Positions 10,177 through 17,721 of a DNA stretch of 64,000 nucleotides are shown in pieces (the first letter of the stretch is position 1; every line of letters starts with the position of its first letter). Made by a program: the position numbers and the translations under genes. The notes under the pieces are model-generated. The model worked only from the letters and a program-made list of their open reading frames with translations, searched no databases and was not told the origin of the DNA. The stretch covers positions 2,811,501 to 2,875,500 of the forward strand of contig NZ_CP157794.1 in assembly GCF_040111675.1 (NCBI RefSeq), written 5' to 3'. This DNA is from Salinarimonas sp. (lineage in GTDB: Bacteria; Pseudomonadota; Alphaproteobacteria; Rhizobiales; Beijerinckiaceae).

Positions 10177-11058
10177 GTGACCGAAGACGATCAATCGATC
10201 CGCGTGCGGACCTTGTTCCTGTCGGATTTCCATCTCGGCACGCGCGACTGCCAGGCCGACATGCTGCTCGCCTTCCTGCGCCGTTACGATGCGGACGTGA
10301 TCTATCTCGTCGGCGACATCATCGACGGCTGGAAGCTCAAGAAGGGCTGGGTCTGGCCGCAATCGCACAACGACGTGGTCCAGAAGCTCCTGCGCAAGGT
10401 GCGCAAGGGCGCGCGGCTGATCTACCTGCCGGGGAACCACGACGAGTTCCTGCGCGACTATATCGGCGCCAATTTCGGCGGCATCGAGGTCTGCGAGAAG
10501 GCGCTTCACGAGACGGCCGCCGGGGAGAGGCTCCTCGTCATCCACGGCGACCAGTTCGACATGGTGGTCAAGCACGCGAAGTGGCTGGCGCACCTGGGCG
10601 ACTGGGCCTACTCTCTGGCGCTCGTATCGAACACCTACGTCAACGTGGTGCGCCGCCGGCTCGGGCTGACCTACTGGTCGCTCTCGGCGTGGGCCAAGCT
10701 GAAGGTCAAGAACGCGGTGAACTTCATCTCCAAGTTCGAGGAGTTCCTGGTGGAGGAGGCCCGCGACCAGGGCGCCACCGGCGTCGTCTGCGGGCACATC
10801 CACCACGCCGCCCAGCGCGACATCGGCGGGATGCGCTACCTCAATTGCGGCGACTGGGTCGAGAGCTGCACGGCCGTCGTCGAGCATTACGACGGCCGGC
10901 TGGAGCTGATCCGCTGGGTCGAGGCCATGGCCGCCGAGGCCGCCGAGGCCGCCGACGGCGAGGCGCCCGCGCCGGAGCCCGTTCGGCCCGCCCGCCTCGC
11001 CAGGCGCCGGGACGCCGAGATCGCCCCCGCGGCGGCGGGCTCGAAAGCCGTCGCCTGA
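10177..11058 (+). CDS. LpxH-like metallophosphatase (UDP-2,3-diacylglucosamine diphosphatase family)
   Basis: Calcineurin-like phosphoesterase of 293 residues. All five metal-binding motifs are present: LSDFHLG, VGDIIDGW, LPGNHDEF, IHGDQFD and CGHIHHA. The family is that of LpxH-type enzymes that hydrolyse UDP-2,3-diacylglucosamine to lipid X in lipid A synthesis, but many alphaproteobacteria use the unrelated LpxI, so this protein may act on another pyrophosphate-linked lipid precursor. The last 45 residues are Ala/Glu/Arg-rich and outside the fold. Start GTG 10177 has GGAGCGGAGC upstream. The stop codon overlaps the ATG of the glycosyltransferase (TGATG), so the two are translationally coupled. 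Confidence 0.85.
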   Translation: MTEDDQSIRVRTLFLSDFHLGTRDCQADMLLAFLRRYDADVIYLVGDIIDGWKLKKGWVWPQSHNDVVQKLLRKVRKGARLIYLPGNHDEFLRDYIGANFGGIEVCEKALHETAAGERLLVIHGDQFDMVVKHAKWLAHLGDWAYSLALVSNTYVNVVRRRLGLTYWSLSAWAKLKVKNAVNFISKFEEFLVEEARDQGATGVVCGHIHHAAQRDIGGMRYLNCGDWVESCTAVVEHYDGRLELIRWVEAMAAEAAEAADGEAPAPEPVRPARLARRRDAEIAPAAAGSKAVA

Positions 11059-12089
11059 TGCGCCTTCTCGTCGCGACGGACGCCTGGCGTCCGCAGATCA
11101 ACGGCGTCGTGCGTTCGCTGGAATACATGGCGGAGCTCGCCCCCGAGTTCGGCGCCGAGGTGAGCCTCGTCACCCCGAGCGACTTCCGCTCCGTGCCGAT
11201 GCCGACCTATCCCGAGATCCGCCTCGCGCTCGCGCGGCCGCGGGCCATCGCCCGGCGCATCGAGGAGCTTGCGCCCACCCACATCCACATCGCCACCGAA
11301 GGCCCGATCGGGATCGGGGCGCGCAAGATCTGCCTCGCCCACGGCTTCCCCTACACGACGAGCTATCACACCCGCTTCCCGGAATACGTCGCCGCCCGCG
11401 CGCCGGTCCCCGAACGCTGGATCTACCGGGCGATCCGCCGCTTCCACAATACCGGGCGCGGCATCATGGTCGCGACGGACTCCCTCGAGGCGGACCTGCG
11501 GCAGCGGGGCTTCGCCAACATCCTGCGCTGGGGCCGCGGCGTCGATACCGAGCTGTTCCGCCCCCGCGAGCGCCGCGTCGTCGAGGCGCCCGGCCCGATC
11601 TTCCTCTATGTCGGCCGCGTCGCCGTGGAGAAGAACATCGGCGCCTTCCTCGCCCTCGACCTGCCCGGGACCAAGGTCGTCGTCGGCGACGGCCCGGCGC
11701 GGGCCGAGCTCGAGCGCAAGCATTCGGACGCGGTGTTCCTGGGCGCGAAGACCGGCGAGGCGCTCGCCGAGGTCTACGCCTCGGCCGACGTGTTCGTCTT
11801 TCCGAGCCTCACCGACACGTTCGGCATCGTGCTGCTCGAGGCGCTGGCCTCGGGCCTGCCGATCGCGGCCTACCCGGTCACCGGCCCGCTCGACGTGGTC
11901 GGCGACAGCGGCTGCGGCGTGCTCGACCAGGACCTGCGGGCCGCCGCGCTCGCCGCGCTCGAGATCCCCCGCGATCGCTGCCGCGCCTACGGCGAGACCT
12001 TCACCTGGCGCGAGAGCGCGCGGCAGTTCTTCGGCAACATCCGCAAGGCGGCGGGGAACGAGCCCGTGGTCGACGTCTCGCGGCTCTGA
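11058..12089 (+). CDS. GT4-family glycosyltransferase
   Basis: GT-B glycosyltransferase of 343 residues. The N-terminal domain starts MRLLVATDAWRPQINGVVRSLE, typical of the MgtA/SqdX-like branch of family GT4; the C-terminal domain has the acceptor strand FLYVGRVAVEKN, nucleotide-site loop VVGDGPAR and the EX7E-type region FPSLTDTFGIVLLEALASG. Relatives transfer hexose or mannose to diacylglycerol or phosphatidylinositol-like lipids, so a membrane glycolipid is the likely product; the exact acceptor is unknown. It overlaps the LpxH-like gene by one base, which argues for a shared lipid pathway. Confidence 0.85.
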   Translation: MRLLVATDAWRPQINGVVRSLEYMAELAPEFGAEVSLVTPSDFRSVPMPTYPEIRLALARPRAIARRIEELAPTHIHIATEGPIGIGARKICLAHGFPYTTSYHTRFPEYVAARAPVPERWIYRAIRRFHNTGRGIMVATDSLEADLRQRGFANILRWGRGVDTELFRPRERRVVEAPGPIFLYVGRVAVEKNIGAFLALDLPGTKVVVGDGPARAELERKHSDAVFLGAKTGEALAEVYASADVFVFPSLTDTFGIVLLEALASGLPIAAYPVTGPLDVVGDSGCGVLDQDLRAAALAALEIPRDRCRAYGETFTWRESARQFFGNIRKAAGNEPVVDVSRL

Positions 12090-12111
12090 CGCGACGGCGG
12101 CGGCCCGTGGG

Positions 12112-13551
12112 TCAGCCGATCCCGAACCACACGCTCGCGATCCCCAGGAAGGCGAAGAACCCGATCACGTCCGTCACCGTCGTCACGAACGGGCCCGACG
12201 ACACGGCGGGGTCGATCTTGAAGCGGTCGAGGACGAGCGGGATCACGATGCCGCCGAGCGCGGCGGAGACGAGCGTGATGACGAGCGCGAGGCCGATCAC
12301 CGGTCCCAGGCTCGGCAGGTCGAACCACACCGCGGCGACGATCCCCATCAGCACCGCGAACGCCGCGCCGTTCAGGAGCCCTACCACGATCTCGCGGCGC
12401 ACGATGCGCATGGCGTTGGCGCGGCCCAGCTGGCGCGTGCCGAGCGCCCGCACGGCCACCGTCATGGTCTGGGTGCCCGCGTTGCCCCCCATGGAGGCGA
12501 CGATCGGCATCAGCACCGCGAGCGCCACCATCTGCTCCAGCGCCTCGGCGAAGAAGCCGATCACCACCGACGCGAGGATGGCGGTGAGCAGGTTGACGAA
12601 CAGCCAGGTGAAGCGCGAGCGGGTGATGTACCAGACGGAATCCGAGAGCTCCTCGTCCGCCTTGACGCCGCCGAGCGCCTTGATGTCGGCGTCCGCCTCC
12701 TCCTCGAGCACGTCGACGATGTCGTCGACGGTGATCACGCCGACCATGCGCCCCGCCGCGTCGACCACGGCGGCGGAGACGAGGTTGTAGCGCTGGAACA
12801 CGCGCGCGGCCTCCTCCTGCTCGTCGGTGGCGAGGATGGCGTGCTCGGCAGGGTTCATGATCTCGGCGATGCGCTTGGGGCGCTGCGTGCGCAGGATGCG
12901 GTCGAGCGAGACCGAGCCCTTGAGCCGCACCGTGGGATCGACGACGTAGATCTCGTAGAAGGTCTCCGGCAGGTCCTGGCTCTCGCGCATGAAGTCGATC
13001 GTCTGGCCGACCGTCCAGAACGGCGGCACGGCGATGAACTGCGTCTGCATGCGCCGGCCGGCGGCGTTTTCCGGCAGGTCGAGGGAGCGCTGCAGCGCCG
13101 CCCGCTCCATGGCAGGCAGCTTCTGCAGGATCTCGAACTTCTCCTCGTCCTCGAGATCCTCGAGAATGTAGACCGCGTCGTCGATGTCGAGCTCGCGCAT
13201 GCCGTCGACGACGAGCTCGGTCGGCAATTCGCGCAGCATCGCGACGCGGATGGTCTCGTCCACCTCCGTGAGCGCGGTGAAGTCGAGGTCGGGTCCGTAG
13301 AGCGCGAAGAGCGCGAGCCGCTCCTCCTGGAAGAGCGCCTCGATGAGATCGCCGAGATCGGACTCGTGCAGGTCGCCCACGAGGGAACGCAGGCCCTCCC
13401 CGTCCTGCGCCTCGAGCGCCGCGCGTACGGCGTCGAGGAAGCCGCGGGAGACCCCCCCGTCCTCCTCGTCGCGGAACACAGGGGGCGGGCTCGCCTGCGA
13501 GACGCCGACGGCCGCAATCTCCGGCGCGAGCGTGTCGTCGGCGTCAGCCAT
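12112..13551 (-). CDS. mgtE: Magnesium transporter MgtE
   Basis: Mg2+ channel of 479 residues with the full MgtE layout: N-terminal superhelical domain (about residues 30-150, with LFALYGPDLDF nearby), two CBS domains (about 155-280) and five C-terminal membrane helices with the pore-lining PIVASMGGNAGTQT motif. The cytoplasmic N and CBS domains sense Mg2+ and gate the pore. It converges with the glycosyltransferase gene with 22 bp between. No Mg2+ riboswitch is apparent in the 233-bp upstream gap. Confidence 0.95.
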   Translation of the reverse strand: MADADDTLAPEIAAVGVSQASPPPVFRDEEDGGVSRGFLDAVRAALEAQDGEGLRSLVGDLHESDLGDLIEALFQEERLALFALYGPDLDFTALTEVDETIRVAMLRELPTELVVDGMRELDIDDAVYILEDLEDEEKFEILQKLPAMERAALQRSLDLPENAAGRRMQTQFIAVPPFWTVGQTIDFMRESQDLPETFYEIYVVDPTVRLKGSVSLDRILRTQRPKRIAEIMNPAEHAILATDEQEEAARVFQRYNLVSAAVVDAAGRMVGVITVDDIVDVLEEEADADIKALGGVKADEELSDSVWYITRSRFTWLFVNLLTAILASVVIGFFAEALEQMVALAVLMPIVASMGGNAGTQTMTVAVRALGTRQLGRANAMRIVRREIVVGLLNGAAFAVLMGIVAAVWFDLPSLGPVIGLALVITLVSAALGGIVIPLVLDRFKIDPAVSSGPFVTTVTDVIGFFAFLGIASVWFGIG

Positions 13552-13784
13552 GCGCCACTCCTTACGCGATTCGAGGGGAGGTCAGCCCCGTTCTAGGGTG
13601 GCGGCCGCGCTCTGGCAACGCCGCGCCGACGATCCGCCTCGGCGAGGCCGATCCGCGCGCATCCCGATCTCGTCTCGTTAACGGCGTCGTGGTAGCGTCA
13701 TCTTTCAAGGGCACGGTCGAAAGCCCGGGGGGAGCGAAGGGCCGGATGGGGCGCCGACAGGCGGCCGGACGTGAGGAGGAGGTC

Positions 13785-14042
13785 ATGACGACATCCACGG
13801 CGAGACGGCACGACCGCTCCCGCCCGAAGCCGCCGAGCCGCAGCGCGCGCGATCTCGCCGAGGGCAAGGCCGTCGGCATCGAGGCGCACGCCTCCCATCT
13901 CAAGCGCGCCGCGCAATCGGCAGGCGAAGCCTTCGCCTGGACAGCGGACGAGCCGGCCCCCCGTGCGCGCGGCTACGGCTCGACGGCGATCTGGGTCACC
14001 GCCGGCGCGGTCGCCGCACTGGGGCTCTACGTCGCATTCTGA
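13785..14042 (+). CDS. Small hypothetical membrane protein
   Basis: Unrecognised protein of 85 residues: a basic, Ser/Arg/Pro-rich N-terminal 60 residues, then a single C-terminal membrane helix (AIWVTAGAVAALGLYVAF), giving a predicted tail-anchored topology with the bulk in the cytoplasm. Start ATG 13785 is chosen because GAGGAGGTC lies directly upstream; the frame is also open from 13689. Codon use matches neighbours. It sits alone between mgtE (divergent) and the glutathione peroxidase gene. Confidence 0.6.
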   Translation: MTTSTARRHDRSRPKPPSRSARDLAEGKAVGIEAHASHLKRAAQSAGEAFAWTADEPAPRARGYGSTAIWVTAGAVAALGLYVAF

Positions 14043-14127
14043 GAGGCCGAGCGCAGGCTTGGCGGGCGAGGCGTCCGCGCCATCTCCTCGTGCGATGCCC
14101 CTCGCCCGAGACCGACGGAGCCCGCCC

Positions 14128-14730
14128 GTGCCGATCCGCCTCGCCGTCCTCGCCGCCGGCCTTCTCGCCCTCGCCCCCGCGGCCGTGCTCGCCGCCGCCG
14201 GCGTCGCCGCGTCCTCCGCCCGCGCCGAGGAGCCGGCGCCGATGTCCCGCCCCACGGCGCACGCCTTCTCCTTCGACGGGATCGAGGGCGGGCGCATCGA
14301 CCTCGCCGCCCATGCGGGGCGCCCGGTCCTCGTGGTCAACACCGCGTCGCGCTGCGGCTTCACGAGCCAGCTCGGCGGCCTGCAGACCCTGCACGAGCGC
14401 TACGGCCCGCGCGGGCTCGTGGTGATCGGCGTGCCCTCCAACGACTTCCGCCAGGAACTGTCCGACAACGCGGACATCGCCGCCTTCTGCGAGGGCGCCT
14501 ACGGCGTCACCTTCCCCCTCGCGGCCAAGAGCCACGTGATCGGGGCCGACGCCCACCCCTTCTACGCCTGGGCCGCGCGCGAGCGCCCGGGCCAGGGCCC
14601 GCGCTGGAACTTCCACAAGTACCTGGTGGGCCCGGACGGCCGCCTCGCCGCCGCCTTCGGCACCACGACCGCGCCCACCGACCCGCGCGTGATCATGGCG
14701 ATCGAGCGGGCGCTCGCGGCCGGGACGTGA
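14128..14730 (+). CDS. Exported glutathione peroxidase-family thiol peroxidase
   Basis: Peroxidase of the GPx fold, 200 residues. An N-terminal hydrophobic segment (residues 3-25, ending ASSARA) looks like a signal peptide, so the enzyme probably acts in the periplasm. The peroxidatic Cys is Cys76 in NTASRCGFTSQ; Gln109 (in NDFRQE) and Trp160-Asn161 (in RWNFHKYLV) complete the tetrad. No second resolving Cys is evident, so the reductant is uncertain. GTG 14128 with ACGGAG upstream is preferred; ATG 14095 would add 11 residues. Confidence 0.85.
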   Translation: MPIRLAVLAAGLLALAPAAVLAAAGVAASSARAEEPAPMSRPTAHAFSFDGIEGGRIDLAAHAGRPVLVVNTASRCGFTSQLGGLQTLHERYGPRGLVVIGVPSNDFRQELSDNADIAAFCEGAYGVTFPLAAKSHVIGADAHPFYAWAARERPGQGPRWNFHKYLVGPDGRLAAAFGTTTAPTDPRVIMAIERALAAGT

Positions 14731-14844
14731 TGACGGACGCGACGCCGCCATCTCCGCGCGGCGGAGATGGGCCGCGCATGCGGGGCGGAGGGGCGGTCTG
14801 GAGTTCGACCTAGCCCTCCCCACCCGATGGCCGTCCACCGTCGA

Positions 14845-14872
14845 CCTCCCCTGCGGAGAGGTATCGGGGCCG
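14845..14872. repeat. Partial class B intergenic repeat
   Basis: Contains GTCGACCTCCCCTGCGGAGA, related to the second palindrome of the elements at 8994-9032 and 60702-60744. It lies upstream of the XRE-cupin promoter. Confidence 0.3.
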
Positions 14873-14889
14873 TGTCCGCAGCCGATGGC

Positions 14890-14923
14890 TTGACATCTCC
14901 GATCGGAGAAATATTCTCCGATC
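14890..14923 (+). promoter_or_regulatory. Promoter with overlapping operator of the XRE-cupin gene
   Basis: TTGACA (14890-14895) is a perfect -35; TATTCT (14912-14917) is a -10 at 16-bp spacing. Between and over them lie a perfect 14-base palindrome TCTCCGATCGGAGA (14896-14909) and an overlapping inverted repeat GGAGAA-ATA-TTCTCC (14905-14919), with a further TTCTCCGAT half. The ATG is at 14924, six bases after the -10, so the transcript would start at or near the ATG (leaderless). The palindromes suit autorepression by the encoded HTH protein. Confidence 0.65.
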
Positions 14924-15502
14924 ATGGAACCGACCCCTACCTCACTTCCCGCGCGCCTGCGCGCGGCGCGCATCGCGCGCCGCTGGACGCTCGACCAGCT
15001 CGCCGACGCCGCGGGCGTCGGGCGCGCCACGATTTCCAAGATCGAGCGCGGCGACGCCAGCCCCACCGCCGCCATCCTGGCCCGGATCGCCGCGGGGCTC
15101 GAGGTCAGCGTCGCCTCTCTCTTTTCGGAGAACGCCGCACCCGCGCCGGCCGCGGCGTCCCCCCTCGCCCGCGCCGCCGACCAGGCGACCTGGACCGATC
15201 CGGAGAGCGGCTACGTGCGCCGCAACGTCTCGCCGCCCGGGGCGGCGGGGGCGGCGGAGATCGTCGACGTGACCTTCCCGCCCGGGCGGCGCGTGCTGCT
15301 CGACAACCCGTTCGGCTGGCACGGCCTCGCCCAGCAGGTCTGGGCCCTGGAGGGCGCGATCGAGATCACGGTCGGCGAGGTGACGACCCGCCTCGCCGCC
15401 GGCGATTGCCTGTTCCTGCGGCTCGACCGCCCCGTCGCCTTCCACAATCCCGGCGAGACGCCCGCGCGCTACGCGGTGGTGCTCTCGCGCCTGACCGCCT
15501 GA
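14924..15502 (+). CDS. XRE-family regulator with C-terminal cupin sensor
   Basis: Regulator of 192 residues: an HTH_3 domain at about residues 8-66 (LRAARIARRWTLDQLADAAGV then ATISKIERGDASPT) and a cupin_2 domain at about 105-185 (WALEGAIEITVGEVTTRLAAGDCLFL). This architecture is common in regulators of small-molecule resistance or catabolism in which the cupin binds the effector. The gene is followed after 13 bp by a GNAT acetyltransferase, its probable operon partner. Its promoter is covered by palindromes, suggesting autoregulation, and its mRNA is predicted to be leaderless. Confidence 0.88.
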   Translation: MEPTPTSLPARLRAARIARRWTLDQLADAAGVGRATISKIERGDASPTAAILARIAAGLEVSVASLFSENAAPAPAAASPLARAADQATWTDPESGYVRRNVSPPGAAGAAEIVDVTFPPGRRVLLDNPFGWHGLAQQVWALEGAIEITVGEVTTRLAAGDCLFLRLDRPVAFHNPGETPARYAVVLSRLTA

Positions 15503-15515
15503 GGGAGGCCTCGCG

Positions 15516-16049
15516 ATGCCAGACGCCGTCGTCCGCCGCCTCGATGCGACCGAGGCCGCCGCCCGCTGCGGCGAGCTCGCCGAGATCCTGCTCGACTGCG
15601 TCGCGGGCGGCGCCTCGGTCTCCTTCATGGCGGACACGACGCCGGAGGACGCCCGCGCCTTCTGGGCCGGCGTCGCCGAGAGCGTGGCGGCGGGGCGCAC
15701 GATCCTGGTCATCGCCGAGAGCGCGGAGGGCCGGCTCCTCGGCACGGCGCAGGTGAGCGCCGCGGGCAAGCCGAACCAGCCCCATCGCGGCGACCTCGCC
15801 AAGATGCTGGTCCACCGCGCGGCCCGCGGCCGCGGCCTCGGTGCAGCCCTCCTCGCCGCCGCCGAGCGCGAGGCGCTGGCCGCCGGCCTCTGGCTGCTCG
15901 TGCTGGACACCACGCCCGGCACGCCGGCCGATCGGCTCTATACGCGGGGCGGCTGGGTGCCCGTGGGCGTCATCCCGGATTTCGCGCTGTGGCCCCAGGG
16001 CGGGCTCGGGGCGACGAAGGTGTTCTACAAGGATCTACGCGCAGGGTGA
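15516..16049 (+). CDS. GNAT-family N-acetyltransferase
   Basis: Acetyltransferase of 177 residues with the GNAT fold: motif A is AKMLVHRAARGRGLGAALL, the acetyl-CoA pyrophosphate loop (R/Q-x-x-G-x-G/A), preceded by the strand ILVIAESAEGRLLGTAQV and followed by LWLLVLDTT and the C-terminal YTRGGWVPVG. The acceptor is unknown; such enzymes next to an XRE-cupin gene are often annotated as small-molecule or antibiotic acetyltransferases, but that is inference. It lies 13 bp downstream of the regulator and shares its promoter. It converges with the antitoxin-like gene (3-bp gap). Confidence 0.88.
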   Translation: MPDAVVRRLDATEAAARCGELAEILLDCVAGGASVSFMADTTPEDARAFWAGVAESVAAGRTILVIAESAEGRLLGTAQVSAAGKPNQPHRGDLAKMLVHRAARGRGLGAALLAAAEREALAAGLWLLVLDTTPGTPADRLYTRGGWVPVGVIPDFALWPQGGLGATKVFYKDLRAG

Positions 16050-16052
16050 GGG

Positions 16053-16487
16053 TCAGGCGGCGCGGGCCCAGCCCTCGTCGCCGCGCGCCAGCCGCAGCGC
16101 CCGCGCCCGGCCCGGTTCGGGAAGATTTGTTGCGCGGCCGTCCCCGGCGCGATCCAGAAACGCTGCGTACGCCTTTCTGAGGAGACGATCGGCTTCGACG
16201 GGAACGGGCTCGCTCCGCGCCGACTCCCAAGTGCATATCGTATCCGCCGATACCCCGAGCCCTTCAGCGATCGCGTCCGGCGCCGCGTCGATCTCGATGC
16301 GCAGGAACCGGAACTCGGCTCCCGTCAACGGTTCCGTGCGCACGAGCAGCCACCGCCCGATCGCCACGTGCAAGCTGCCGACGTTCTGGATCGATACGAG
16401 ATCGCCGTAATTGGGATGTGTTTCGATGCTGTAGCCGTTCTCCAACCAGACGTAGTCTAGGCCGGATTCCGTGTAATGGTAGCTCAC
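16053..16487 (-). CDS. MqsA-like HTH antitoxin candidate
   Basis: Protein of about 144 residues. The N-terminal part (YHYTESGLDYVWLENGY) matches the amino-terminal region of small MqsA/YgiT-related HTH proteins but lacks the CxxC zinc pairs; the middle has an XRE-type HTH (LTGAEFRFLRIEIDAAPDAIAEGLGVSADTICTWE in outline). Such proteins pair with DUF4258 or similar toxins and repress their own operon. It starts 13 bp after the stop codon of the DUF4258 gene. GTG 16487 is the likely start; the frame is open further upstream but that overlaps the toxin gene. Confidence 0.7.
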   Translation of the reverse strand: MSYHYTESGLDYVWLENGYSIETHPNYGDLVSIQNVGSLHVAIGRWLLVRTEPLTGAEFRFLRIEIDAAPDAIAEGLGVSADTICTWESARSEPVPVEADRLLRKAYAAFLDRAGDGRATNLPEPGRARALRLARGDEGWARAA

Positions 16488-16500
16488 CTCACGCTCCCGC

Positions 16501-16824
16501 TCATCGGTACGCCGTGACGACGATAATCTGCCTCTCCCACTCCAGCGCCGCAACCACCGTCAGCCCTTCGCCGGCGAGATGCCGGTAGATTTCTGCCTGC
16601 CAATTCCCGAACCTGTTCAGGTACGGATCCGTTTGAACCGTGCCGAGCCGAAGGCAGCGCTCGATCTGCGCCAGCGATATCTGCCGCTCAGGGTGGTCGC
16701 GTCTCAAGTGCAGCGAGACCTTGACTCGGCCGTCTGCCAGAAGCGCCGACACGCGCGCCTTGAACGCAGATCGAGTCACTCGCACAGGCGCTCCGCCCGG
16801 CGCCTTCTCGCCAGCGTCGGACAT
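16501..16824 (-). CDS. DUF4258 domain protein, putative toxin
   Basis: Basic protein of 107 residues. The DUF4258 features are visible: a segment with SLHLRRDHPERQISLAQIERCL, then GTVQTDPYLNRFGNWQAEIYRHLAG, and a closing strand pair ALEWERQIIVVTAYR. DUF4258 belongs to the RelE/BrnT-like superfamily landscape and is frequently the toxin of two-gene modules with a downstream HTH antitoxin, the order seen here. RNase activity is a family-level expectation, not shown. A good sigma-70-type promoter lies upstream. Confidence 0.65.
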   Translation of the reverse strand: MSDAGEKAPGGAPVRVTRSAFKARVSALLADGRVKVSLHLRRDHPERQISLAQIERCLRLGTVQTDPYLNRFGNWQAEIYRHLAGEGLTVVAALEWERQIIVVTAYR

Positions 16825-16853
16825 CGCGCTCCCACCCGTGACGAACCACCTCT

Positions 16854-16882
16854 TTAATAATGGATCGGGGTGAAGATTTCAA
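16854..16882 (-). promoter_or_regulatory. Sigma-70-type promoter of the DUF4258/HTH pair
   Basis: On the minus strand TTGAAA (16882-16877), a 17-bp spacer and TATTAA (16859-16854). Transcription would begin near 16847, about 23 bp before the ATG. It is a conspicuous AT-rich island in GC-rich DNA. Confidence 0.6.
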
Positions 16883-16949
16883 TATTTTTGGTTGCATCTC
16901 AGCGTGGTTCCACAAGCTACTACGACGCGTGCGGCGAGGGCCGCTCTCC

Positions 16950-17336
16950 TCACACCCCCGCCGCCTCGATCAAGTCCCACGAATTCCCGAACGGGTCGGC
17001 GAACTTCGCCACCGTTCCGTAGGCCTCCCGGCGCGGCGTCTCGAGGAAGCGCCCGCCGGCGGCCTCGATGCGGGCGCGGGCGTGGGTGAAGTCGTCGGTG
17101 TGGAGGAAGAAGGCGACGCGCCCGCCGGTCTGGTCGCCGATGCGGGCGGCCTGATCGGGGCTCGCGGCGCGGGCGAGGAGCAGGTCCGCGCCGCCGCCCG
17201 GCGGGCGCACGACGACCCAGCTCTTGGTCTCGGAGAGCGGCGTGTTCTCGACGACCGAGAAGCCGAGCCCATCCGCGAAGAAGGCGAGGCCGGCCTCGTA
17301 GCTCGGCACGACCAGGGTCACGAGCGCGAGGCGCAT
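16950..17336 (-). CDS. VOC-superfamily (glyoxalase-like) protein
   Basis: Protein of 128 residues built of two beta-alpha-beta-beta-beta units as in the vicinal oxygen chelate fold: MRLALVTLVVPSYEAGLAFFADGLGF opens the first, VAFFLHTDDFTHARARIEAAGG the second, and it ends AKFADPFGNSWDLIEA, the typical closing motif. The substrate is unknown; possibilities include a dioxygenase-like enzyme or a small-molecule binding protein. It lies 4 bp downstream of the DUF1232 gene and is the last gene of the topA operon. Confidence 0.85.
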   Translation of the reverse strand: MRLALVTLVVPSYEAGLAFFADGLGFSVVENTPLSETKSWVVVRPPGGGADLLLARAASPDQAARIGDQTGGRVAFFLHTDDFTHARARIEAAGGRFLETPRREAYGTVAKFADPFGNSWDLIEAAGV

Positions 17337-17340
17337 CGCG

Positions 17341-17721
17341 TCAGGCTCCCGCCATCCAGCCGTATCCCCACCAGGCGAGCGCGGTGAGGGCGACGAGCCA
17401 CATCACCGCCCCGGCCAGGGGACGGGCGCGCCCGCGCGGCAGCGGCGGCCGGCCCGCCTCGACCCGGGCGCGATGGTCCGCGAGCTGCTCCGGCGGGATC
17501 AGCCGCGAGAGCAACGCGAGCCCGCCCACGACGACGAGGAGGTCGTCGGCGAGCCCCGTGAGCGCGTTCCAGTCCGGCACGAGATCGAGCGGGCTGACGA
17601 CGTAGAGCACGACGAGCACGGCCAGCGCCTTCGCCGTACGCGGCGCATGCGGATCGCGCACCGCGCGCGCCAGCGTGACGAGATCGGCGCGGATGCGCCG
17701 GGCGCCGTCGCGCAGGCTCAC
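17341..17721 (-). CDS. DUF1232/YkvA-family membrane protein
   Basis: Protein of 126 residues with the DUF1232 core LYVVSPLDLVPDWNALTGLADDLLVV and two or three hydrophobic segments, the last at the C-terminus. Function unknown. GTG 17721 overlaps the topA stop codon (GTGA), indicating translational coupling to topA. The frame is open far upstream inside topA, but that part is an antiparallel-phase shadow. The VOC gene follows after 4 bp. Confidence 0.85.
   Translation of the reverse strand: MSLRDGARRIRADLVTLARAVRDPHAPRTAKALAVLVVLYVVSPLDLVPDWNALTGLADDLLVVVGGLALLSRLIPPEQLADHRARVEAGRPPLPRGRARPLAGAVMWLVALTALAWWGYGWMAGA

Noticed and set aside
13670..13690. GTTAAC near 13678 as a CtrA site for the small protein at 13785
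   Set aside because: Only one TTAA group is present, without the second at seven-base spacing.
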